The translations under genes and the position numbers were made by a program. The notes under the pieces were generated by a model. It worked only from the letters and a program-made list of their open reading frames with translations. It did no database searches and had not been told where the DNA came from. From the NCBI GenBank assembly GCA_007127495.1, contig SKZG01000036.1, positions 1-13,630 of the forward strand: a stretch of DNA of 13,630 bases. The letters run 5' to 3'. Positions 7,493-12,521 of this stretch are shown here, piece after piece. The stretch is from Planctomycetales bacterium. Its GTDB lineage: Bacteria > Planctomycetota > Planctomycetia > Pirellulales > Thermoguttaceae. Every line of letters begins with the position of its first letter. Within the stretch, counting starts at the first letter, position 1.

Positions 7493-7786
7493 CTACGGAG
7501 AATTCAACTCCAATGTCAGTTTGTCGTCCCGCTCCAGAAGGGCAACAAGCTCCTCTTGGGTCAAAGCCACTTCGGCTTGCGGCGAAACGAGAATCGCGTA
7601 CAAGGGTGGGTCGGTGAGTCCCGGTTCAGGCGCGGGCTCGGTGGCATCGATTCCTGCCTCGCGAAGAACACGACTCACGTATTGCGCTTCGTGCTTCCCC
7701 TGAACATAGACCCTCCAGGAAGCAGGACGAATCTTCGGAATGGCGATTTTGCTGCTCGCCCTATCATGATCGTACTTCGTCACCAT
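7493..7786 (-). CDS. Small uncharacterised cytoplasmic protein upstream of the FHA gene
   Basis: A 97-residue protein I do not recognise. It has a basic N-terminal part (DRASSKIAIPKIRPASWRVY), then a stretch reading as alternating strands and helices (VYVQGKHEAQYVSRVLREAG, about 29-48; YAILVSPQAEV, about 65-75) and an acidic C-terminal helix (TQEELVALLERDDKL). There is no signal peptide, membrane segment or cysteine. The ATG at 7786 is preferred to a start 23 codons upstream because AAGGAAGG sits seven bases before it and because the longer form would begin inside the predicted sigma-54 promoter. It is the first gene of the unit that ends with the FHA protein, which suggests the two work together, perhaps as partner and phospho-reader; that is inference only. 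Confidence 0.7.
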   Translation of the reverse strand: MVTKYDHDRASSKIAIPKIRPASWRVYVQGKHEAQYVSRVLREAGIDATEPAPEPGLTDPPLYAILVSPQAEVALTQEELVALLERDDKLTLELNSP

Positions 7787-7818
7787 GGTTGGTCCTTCCT
7801 TGCAGCCGCTTGGTTGTC

Positions 7819-7841
7819 GCACTCCGGGGCAGTCGGAGTGC
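7819..7841 (-). repeat. Inverted repeat across the sigma-54 start site
   Basis: GCACTCC (minus strand 7841-7835) and GGAGTGC (7825-7819) form a perfect 7-base inverted repeat with a 9-base centre. A direct copy of GCACTCC also occurs in the -24 element (7852-7846), eleven bases (about one helical turn) from the first arm. This could be an operator covering -12 to about +10, or a hairpin near the 5' end of the mRNA. Confidence 0.45.
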
Positions 7842-7854
7842 AAAAGGAGTGCCA
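7839..7854 (-). promoter_or_regulatory. Sigma-54 (-24/-12) promoter for the unknown/FHA unit
   Basis: Read on the minus strand the site is TGGCACTCCTTTTGCA, against the consensus TGGCACRNNNNTTGCW. Only the R position differs, and the GG and GC pairs have the required 10-base spacing. The predicted start is near 7828, giving a leader of about 42 bases to the ATG at 7786. The recognisable GAFTGA activator is encoded in this same window. Confidence 0.75.
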
Positions 7855-8120
7855 ACGGATGTTGCGCCGGCCGCCATCAGCCGAAGGTGGCATGGCCGAA
7901 CGGATATTGGGCGTCGCCCCGTTCGCCGGGGGGCTCTACAATGCACTGCCTCCGTACAGCACCTGGACAGCGGTGTTCACATACTCGGCGGCCCGAATGA
8001 CAGCACCGTTTCCCGGGGGCAGACTGCCTTTATTGGGCAGCCGCAAAACGGAATGTGCTCACCATAATTGGCGCTGCCTACACCTGGAAACGGAAGAGCC
8101 GAGTTTCTTGCCAAGAACGA
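7855..8120. other. Gene-free regulatory-size gap upstream of the FHA unit
   Basis: No frame here has a ribosome site with a recognisable protein. The stretch contains an imperfect dyad at 7964-7979, reported separately, and a possible nested hairpin (CGAACG 7897-7902 with CGTTCG 7920-7925 around GGGC/GCCC). Its position 20-230 bases upstream of a sigma-54 promoter is where activator sites are normally found. Confidence 0.4.
7964..7979. promoter_or_regulatory. Candidate activator (enhancer) site for the sigma-54 promoter
   Basis: TGGACAGCGGTGTTCA is an imperfect dyad (TGGACA and the complement of TGTTCA agree at 5 of 6). A close relative, 13 of 16 identical in the opposite orientation, lies at 11706-11721. 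The centre is about 144 bases upstream of the predicted sigma-54 start, a normal distance for NtrC-type activators. Whether the regulator encoded here binds it is inference. Confidence 0.35.
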
Positions 8121-8161
8121 CAACCCGGCGCCGCCGTACAGCGACGCGCGGCGCCGAGTTG
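8121..8161 (-). terminator. Hairpin terminator candidate after the small lipoprotein gene
   Basis: Arms at 8161-8149 and 8133-8121 form a 13-base stem on the minus-strand RNA, complete apart from one G-U pair, with a 15-base loop and a very G+C-rich core (CGGCGCCG). It begins 19 bases after the stop at 8181. The following run is T-rich only in part (TCGTTCTTGG), so it may be a weak intrinsic terminator or an mRNA-stabilising hairpin. Confidence 0.5.
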
Positions 8162-8180
8162 ATCAGGGGGGAATAACCGC

Positions 8181-8477
8181 TTACCGAGCTTGCATCGGGC
8201 CGCTGTCGGGCACTACTTGCTCGACCTGGCCGATGGGCGCCTGCTGCGCGGCGGGGGGCTGAAGCTGGTGCTGACCGGGAACTTGCGTTGGTGGCATCTC
8301 GGCCGCGCCGGGATACTGCTGTACGCCCCCGCCCTGCAACTGGTGAGGCTGCGGCGGCGCGCTGTGGTAGCCGCCGAGGTGGTGGGCGGGCGTATGCGGC
8401 GGCGGCGCGTGACAACACCCCGAAGCCGGCAAACCTACGAGCGCGAACACGGCGCCCATGCCAAGAATGTACCTCAT
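8181..8477 (-). CDS. Small Pro/Gln/His-rich lipoprotein
   Basis: A 98-residue predicted lipoprotein. The signal MRYILGMGAVFALVGLPASG is followed by C21 (ASG-C lipobox), with a second cysteine at 22. The mature part is low complexity: HAPPPHTPAHH, then PPQPHQLQGGG, then PPTQVPGQHQLQPPAAQQ. It is unlikely to fold alone and may be a spacer or wall-facing tail. The ATG at 8477 is chosen because AAAGGA sits six bases upstream and the signal peptide begins there; a longer frame upstream adds unlike, non-secretory sequence. It lies downstream of the response regulator gene but has its own sigma-54 promoter at 8667-8682, and its ATG overlaps the stop of a possible leader ORF (ATGA). Histidines near the N-terminus could bind metal; that is speculative. 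Confidence 0.75.
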   Translation of the reverse strand: MRYILGMGAVFALVGLPASGCCHAPPPHTPAHHLGGYHSAPPQPHQLQGGGVQQYPGAAEMPPTQVPGQHQLQPPAAQQAPIGQVEQVVPDSGPMQAR

Positions 8478-8623
8478 GGAGAATCCTTTCTCGAACGAGT
8501 TAGCGGAAAAGGGGCACCCGGACCGGCCGGTCCTCCGAAACCGGCCGTGGTTCCGAGCGCCGGGTAACTTCGTGTTGTTTGACGTGTCAGCGGCTCTCGG
8601 GAGCCGATGAGGATTGCTTGCAT
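8474..8623 (-). CDS. Possible leader ORF translationally coupled to the small lipoprotein
   Basis: A 49-residue frame starts at ATG 8623 with a perfect GGAGG (8634-8630) six bases upstream. It ends with TGA overlapping the lipoprotein ATG (ATGA). The peptide (starts MQAILIGSREPLTRQ, ends LTRSRKDSP) matches nothing I know. Third positions are only about half G/C, unlike neighbouring genes, so the peptide itself may not matter. It could be a leader whose translation controls the two hairpins it spans, or chance. Confidence 0.3.
   Translation of the reverse strand: MQAILIGSREPLTRQTTRSYPALGTTAGFGGPAGPGAPFPLTRSRKDSP
8524..8547 (-). repeat. GC-rich hairpin in the lipoprotein leader
   Basis: CGGCCGGT (minus 8547-8540) pairs perfectly with ACCGGCCG (8531-8524) around an 8-base loop. 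It lies in the leader between the sigma-54 promoter and the lipoprotein ATG. No T-run follows, so it is more likely a regulatory or stabilising hairpin than a terminator. Confidence 0.45.
8591..8606 (-). repeat. Second hairpin in the lipoprotein leader
   Basis: CGGCTC and GAGCCG form a 6-base stem with a 4-base loop. It lies 15-30 bases inside the possible leader ORF. Confidence 0.4.
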
Positions 8624-8666
8624 GGAAAACCTCCGCACTGTCACGTTCGTAACCGGTCGCCAATGC

Positions 8667-8682
8667 GGCAAATACCGTGCCA
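8667..8682 (-). promoter_or_regulatory. Sigma-54 (-24/-12) promoter for the small lipoprotein
   Basis: On the minus strand the site is TGGCACGGTATTTGCC. It matches TGGCACRNNNNTTGCW at every defined position except the last W. It lies just after the response regulator stop (8709), with a predicted start near 8655 and a leader of about 180 bases. Confidence 0.75.
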
Positions 8683-8708
8683 ACGAGCAGTTCGCTAGTC
8701 GGGCAGCG

Positions 8709-10151
8709 CTAGTCGGGCTGCCTGGCTTGCACCGGGTCGAAATCGTTGTCCTCCATGCCCAGGCTGCTCAGCTTCGCGCGCAGGGTCGTTCGTGACATGC
8801 CCAAGATCTGGCTGGCCTGCACCTGGTTGCCCCGCGTGTGCCGGAGCACTTCGCCAAGAGCGATCCGGTCGACGGTCTCCTGGAGCCGCCGGTACATGCC
8901 GCCGTGGTTCGCGTTCAGAAGCCGCCGGACGAAGCGGGCAAATTCCGGCAACTCGGCCTCCTCGGCGACGGGAGCCGCCGGCTGCTGGCAATTCTCCGGC
9001 AGGCAGTCGGGCGTAATCACCTCGCCGACGGCATGGACCACCGCATATTTCACGACGCTTTGCAGTTCGCGCACGTTGCCGGGCCAGTGGTATGCCTCCA
9101 GCAGCCGCATGGCGTCGGGCGAAACGGCTCCCACCGGCTGGCTCGACTCCCGGTTCGATTGTTTCAGGAAGTGCTCCACTAGCAGCGGCAGATCGCCCGG
9201 GCGATCGCGCAGCGGCGGCACGCGAATGGCGAACCCGTTGAGCCGGTACAACAGGTCTTCGCGGAACTCGCCGGCAGCAATCTTGCGGTCGAGCCGCTGG
9301 TTGGTGGCCGCGATGACGCGGACGTCGCACGCGATGGTTTCGCTGCCGCCGACGCGCTCGAACCGCCCGTCCTGCAACACGCGCAGGACCTTCGCCTGGG
9401 TGGCGGGACTCATGTCGCCCACCTCGTCAAGAAACAGCGTGCCGCCGTGGGCCTGCTCGAACTTGCCGATGCGCTGACGGTCTGCGCCGGTGAACGCACC
9501 CCGCTCGTGGCCGAACAACTCGCTTTCCAGCAGCGTTTCGGGCAAGGCGGCGCAGTTGATCGCCAGCAGGGGCTTCCGGTTGCGGCGGCTGTGGTGGTAA
9601 ATGGCCCGCGCCACCAGTTCCTTCCCCGTGCCGCTTTCGCCCAGGATGAGTACGGTCACGTCCTCCATCGCCACGCGCCCGATGCTCTTGTACACCTCCT
9701 GCATCGCCGCCGACTTCCCGACGATCCGGTCGGCCGCCGGCTCCTCATCGTTCTGGTCGAACACGGCGGGCACGTGCTGCAAGCGGCTCAGTTCGATCGC
9801 CTTGGCCACTAGGCCGCGAAGCTGGTGGATATCGATCGGCTTGAGCAAGTAGTCGAAGGCGCCCTGCTTCATGGCGTCGATGGCCGTGTCGGTCGTGGAA
9901 TGGGCGGTGACCACAATGACCGGCAGGCGCGCGTCGATGCTGCGAATACGATCGAACACTTCGAGGCCCGACATGTCGGGCAGCCGCACGTCGAGCACGA
10001 CGGCGTCGGGCTTGCTCGCCCGAACGGCCCGGAGGGCGTCTGCCCCCGTTTCGGCCGTTTCGATGCGGAGCGAGGGCGAGCCCTTCGACAGGCCCTTCTC
10101 GAACGAGTAGAGTACGTTCGGCTCGTCATCGACAATCAAGAGCTTCGGCAT
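8709..10151 (-). CDS. NtrC-family sigma-54-dependent response regulator
   Basis: A 480-residue activator of sigma-54 RNA polymerase. The receiver domain (1-120) has acidic residues DDE (8-10), phospho-acceptor D54 in VLDVRLPD and K104 in LLKP. The AAA+ domain (about 142-380) has Walker A GESGTGKE (171-178), the sigma-54-contacting loop GAFTGA (218-223), Walker B GGTLFLDEVGD (236-246) and arginine-finger region REDLLYRL (297-304). A Fis-type helix-turn-helix is at 436-466 (GNQVQASQILGMSRTTLRAK). It overlaps the upstream kinase gene by 26 bases on the same strand, so the two are translationally coupled partners. The start at 10151 gives MPKLLIVDDEP, the usual receiver opening; the ribosome site is weak, fitting coupling. 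Targets are not known, but three sigma-54 promoters lie within a few kb. Confidence 0.95.
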   Translation of the reverse strand: MPKLLIVDDEPNVLYSFEKGLSKGSPSLRIETAETGADALRAVRASKPDAVVLDVRLPDMSGLEVFDRIRSIDARLPVIVVTAHSTTDTAIDAMKQGAFDYLLKPIDIHQLRGLVAKAIELSRLQHVPAVFDQNDEEPAADRIVGKSAAMQEVYKSIGRVAMEDVTVLILGESGTGKELVARAIYHHSRRNRKPLLAINCAALPETLLESELFGHERGAFTGADRQRIGKFEQAHGGTLFLDEVGDMSPATQAKVLRVLQDGRFERVGGSETIACDVRVIAATNQRLDRKIAAGEFREDLLYRLNGFAIRVPPLRDRPGDLPLLVEHFLKQSNRESSQPVGAVSPDAMRLLEAYHWPGNVRELQSVVKYAVVHAVGEVITPDCLPENCQQPAAPVAEEAELPEFARFVRRLLNANHGGMYRRLQETVDRIALGEVLRHTRGNQVQASQILGMSRTTLRAKLSSLGMEDNDFDPVQARQPD

Positions 10152-11712
10152 GATGCACTTCGGGGGATAGAGGGGGCGGTTGGGGGGGTTCCAGGGGCAA
10201 CCGGAAGGTGAACACCGCGCCGCCGTCGGGGCCGTCGGCTGCGGTAATCTCGCCGCCGTGCGCCTCCACAATTCGCTTGCAAATCGACAGGCCCAGCCCG
10301 GTGCCCGACTCTTTGGTGCTCATGAACGGTTCGAAGATACGGTCGGCGAGTCCGTCGGGCAGGCCCTTGCCGGTGTCGGCCACTCGCACCGCGGCCCACC
10401 CCCGGCGGCGCCGGCGGCGGTGCGGCACCGCGCGTTCACTGTCGATGCCGCTTTCCAGACGCACGGCTCCGCCGGAGGACACCGCGTCGAGGGCGTTTAG
10501 CAGCAGGTTGAGGACCACCTGCCGCACCTGCGTGGCGTCGGCGACGGCGACAATGGGCTGTTCCGCCGGCCGGTAGTCGAGGTCGATGCGGTTCTGCTCC
10601 GCGCGACGGCGGACCAGTTCGACCGTTTCGGTCAGGAGTTCATCGAGATCGACGGGGCGTTTGTCGGGCCGGGGCGGCCGGGCGAAGTCAAGGAACGTTT
10701 GCACGGCCTCCTCCAGCCGGGTCATCTCTTGCTTCAATACGTCCAGGTCGCGCCCGGTCAATTCCTCCGGCGCGTCGGCCAATTGAAGGATCGTCTTCAC
10801 CGAGGTGAGCGGATTGCGCAGCTCGTGAGCGAGCCCAGCCGCCAGTTGCCCCACCGCCGCAAGCTGCTCGGCGCGCAGGATTTCCCGCTGGTTCTCCTGG
10901 AGCCGCTCGACCACGGTCGACACGCGCTCAGAAATCGTTTGCAAGACCGATTCAAGGTCGTCGAAGCCGGGATCGGCGGAAACCGCGACCGGCCCGACCA
11001 CCTTCCCGAGTTTTCCCGCCGTGTGCCGCAACGGAAGCGAAAGCCGAACGATGATGCGGTTGACGCGCCGCGCGATGGCCAGCCCGGCCAGCAAGCCGGC
11101 CACGCCGCCGCAGGTGCCCAGCAGGAGCAACCCGAACATCAACTGATTGGCCGTCGCCTGGTTTCGCTCCGTACTGTCGGCAAGCTGTTCTTCATTGAGT
11201 TCGATGTACTGCTTTGTGTAGGCGAGGATGTCATTCGGAATGACTTCATCGGCCAGGTGGCCGGCCAGCTCTGGTTGCTCTGGGGCATCGGCAACGGCTA
11301 CGCGGTCGAAGGTCGCGACGAAGTCTTCGTAGCCACGACGGATATCCTCCACCAACTCTCGCTCGCGCGGTGTCGTTGCCCGGCGTTGCGCGCGGTCCAG
11401 ACGCCGGGTTCCTCGCGGCAGCAGGCCGGAAATTTCTTCCAGATGCCGCTGGTTGCCGGTGCCCAGGAACCGCTTCAGCCGGTAGCGCAACTCGTGCGCG
11501 ACGGTTTCGAACTCCTCCGCCGCGCGAATGCTGGAGACGTTCTGCGACAAAATGTCGCTGCTCCGCCGATGCAGACCATGCACGCCCCAGGCGCTGAGCA
11601 CCCCGGCGCCCAGCAGAAGGACCCCGACGGCAATCACCGGCAAGGTCGTTCGTCGCATCAGGTCGCCACTCACGTCGACGTCGCTCCGGTTGGTTGTCCA
11701 GTTTCTGGTCAC
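10126..11712 (-). CDS. Membrane sensor histidine kinase, partner of the NtrC-type regulator
   Basis: A 528-residue kinase with transmembrane segments at about residues 25-44 (PVIAVGVLLLGAGVLSAWGV) and 191-213 (LMFGLLLLGTCGGVAGLLAGLAI). They flank a helical periplasmic sensor of about 145 residues that resembles a four-helix bundle. A linker and coiled coil follow (about 215-285). The HisKA domain has AGLAHELRNPLTSVK with H296. The ATPase domain has the N-box NLLLNALDAV (402-411), G1 DTGKGL (446-451), FEPF (460-463) and G2 GTGLGL (470-475). An unusual RRRRRR run lies at 432-437 in a Pro/His/Arg insertion before the G1 box. The start shown is GTG 11712 with GGGTGA upstream; ATG 11658, 18 codons later, is an equal alternative and fits a TM segment closer to the N-terminus. 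The ligand is unknown. Confidence 0.9.
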   Translation of the reverse strand: MTRNWTTNRSDVDVSGDLMRRTTLPVIAVGVLLLGAGVLSAWGVHGLHRRSSDILSQNVSSIRAAEEFETVAHELRYRLKRFLGTGNQRHLEEISGLLPRGTRRLDRAQRRATTPRERELVEDIRRGYEDFVATFDRVAVADAPEQPELAGHLADEVIPNDILAYTKQYIELNEEQLADSTERNQATANQLMFGLLLLGTCGGVAGLLAGLAIARRVNRIIVRLSLPLRHTAGKLGKVVGPVAVSADPGFDDLESVLQTISERVSTVVERLQENQREILRAEQLAAVGQLAAGLAHELRNPLTSVKTILQLADAPEELTGRDLDVLKQEMTRLEEAVQTFLDFARPPRPDKRPVDLDELLTETVELVRRRAEQNRIDLDYRPAEQPIVAVADATQVRQVVLNLLLNALDAVSSGGAVRLESGIDSERAVPHRRRRRRGWAAVRVADTGKGLPDGLADRIFEPFMSTKESGTGLGLSICKRIVEAHGGEITAADGPDGGAVFTFRLPLEPPQPPPLSPEVHHAEALDCR

Positions 11713-11721
11713 CGCTGTTCA
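11706..11721. promoter_or_regulatory. Second copy of the candidate activator dyad
   Basis: TGGTCACCGCTGTTCA, read on the other strand, is TGAACAGCGGTGACCA. It matches the site at 7964-7979 at 13 of 16 positions, including an unbroken ACAGCGGTG. It covers the annotated GTG of the kinase gene, and its centre is about 169 bases upstream of the predicted sigma-54 start for the gene at 11958. Confidence 0.3.
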
Positions 11722-11757
11722 CCCATGCTACAGGAATCGTGTTGGTCGGGTCAACAG

Positions 11758-11769
11758 GCATCGCGATGC
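11758..11769. promoter_or_regulatory. Perfect 12-base palindrome in the divergent promoter region
   Basis: GCATCGCGATGC is its own reverse complement. It lies between the divergent kinase and lipoprotein genes, about 119 bases upstream of the predicted sigma-54 start for the plus-strand gene, so it could be an operator or activator site. The binding protein is unknown. Confidence 0.35.
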
Positions 11770-11828
11770 ACGGCACTCGAACAAGATGATTCGCCGAACC
11801 GCGTGCAAGCCCATTGCTGCAATGTAAG

Positions 11829-11844
11829 AGCAACAATAATGCCT
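11829..11844 (-). promoter_or_regulatory. Weaker sigma-54-like promoter toward the kinase/regulator genes
   Basis: On the minus strand the site is AGGCATTATTGTTGCT. It keeps GGCA, TTGCT and the 10-base GG-GC spacing, but differs at T1, C6 and R7 of the consensus. It would start near 11817 and give autoregulation of the kinase/regulator pair. It sits back to back with the plus-strand promoter, 11 bases between the two sites. Confidence 0.4.
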
Positions 11845-11855
11845 TTTGGCCGTTC

Positions 11856-11871
11856 CGGCACAGGGTTTGCA
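11856..11871 (+). promoter_or_regulatory. Sigma-54 (-24/-12) promoter for the Pro-rich lipoprotein
   Basis: CGGCACAGGGTTTGCA matches TGGCACRNNNNTTGCW at all defined positions except the first T, with exact GG-GC spacing. The predicted start near 11883 leaves a leader of about 75 bases before ATG 11958. Confidence 0.75.
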
Positions 11872-11903
11872 AACGTAGCCGATAAAATGCCGCGTTCCGA
11901 AAC

Positions 11904-11937
11904 CACGGCAAGGTAGACATCACGGCAAAGTAGACAT
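11904..11937 (+). repeat. Tandem 17-base repeat in the lipoprotein leader
   Basis: Two adjacent copies of CACGGCAARGTAGACAT (11904-11920 and 11921-11937) differ at one base. They lie between the sigma-54 start and the ribosome site AAGGAG (11946-11951). A 9-base match, ACGGCAAAG, recurs at 12454-12462 in the leader of the next gene. They could be a protein or small-RNA binding array; no function is known. Confidence 0.7.
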
Positions 11938-11957
11938 CTTACGAAAAGGAGAAATGT

Positions 11958-12434
11958 ATGAGGTTCTTCGTAGTATCGTGGCTGGTAGCGGGCGTGATGA
12001 TCGGCGCGAGCGGGTGTGATGTGCCGCAAGAGGGCCCCGAGGCGCCACCCCTCCAGGATCCCGCAGAACAACCAGTGCCCGGCCCGGTGGACCAACCCGC
12101 CCCCGGGGAACCGCAGGATTGGGAGCAGCCCCAAGGCGCGGCGTCGGAGGTCGGCACCGAGCCGGCGGCGTTCGGCGGGTACGAGATGGGGCCGATGCAG
12201 GACGAGGATCCCCTCGGTTCCGATGCGCTGGCCGCCCCCCCCTCTCTCGCCTCGCCGGTGGAACAGCCCGCGCCGCAGGGGGCAGAACCGTGGGACGAGC
12301 CGCAATCGGCGCCGGGCTTCGACGCCGCGCCGGCACCCCATCCAGCGGAACCGGCCGGCGCGACTGACGCGGGCCAAACGGGCGACCGTGTGTTCTCGGC
12401 GCCCGCGCTGCCGTCGGAAATCACGGACGAGTGA
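11958..12434 (+). CDS. Pro/Glu/Ala-rich lipoprotein
   Basis: A 158-residue predicted lipoprotein. MRFFVVSWLVAGVMIGASG is followed by C20 (ASG-C lipobox, like the small lipoprotein at 8181-8477). The mature chain is acidic and low complexity, with many Pro, Glu, Asp, Ala and Gln (PVPGPVDQPAPGEPQDWEQP; SPVEQPAPQGAEPWDEPQS), and no recognisable domain, so it is probably an extended, disordered envelope protein. The start at 11958 has AAGGAG six bases upstream; another ATG four bases earlier is out of frame. Transcription is probably from the sigma-54 promoter at 11856-11871. The SurA-like gene follows after 87 bases on the same strand and may be read through from it. Confidence 0.8.
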   Translation: MRFFVVSWLVAGVMIGASGCDVPQEGPEAPPLQDPAEQPVPGPVDQPAPGEPQDWEQPQGAASEVGTEPAAFGGYEMGPMQDEDPLGSDALAAPPSLASPVEQPAPQGAEPWDEPQSAPGFDAAPAPHPAEPAGATDAGQTGDRVFSAPALPSEITDE

Positions 12435-12521
12435 ACAATCTGTCAATCGAGAGACGGCAAAGCGCAGTCCGTGCGGATTGCGGTTTGCCACCCGTACCCT
12501 GAACTACCGAGGAGAAAAAAC

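Noticed and set aside
7789..8176. Plus-strand frames in the gap between the unknown gene and the lipoprotein
   Set aside because: No ribosome site, no domain, and they run against the predicted sigma-54 promoter; all look like chance open frames in G+C-rich DNA.
8746..9852. Plus-strand frames opposite the response regulator
   Set aside because: They are antisense shadows of a gene with unbroken NtrC-family motifs; no homology is seen in them.
12472..12487. CGGATTGCGGTTTGCC upstream of the SurA-like gene as a sigma-54 promoter
   Set aside because: TTGC and the GG-GC spacing are present, but the -24 half (CGGATT) is poor. Read-through from the lipoprotein promoter explains expression more simply.
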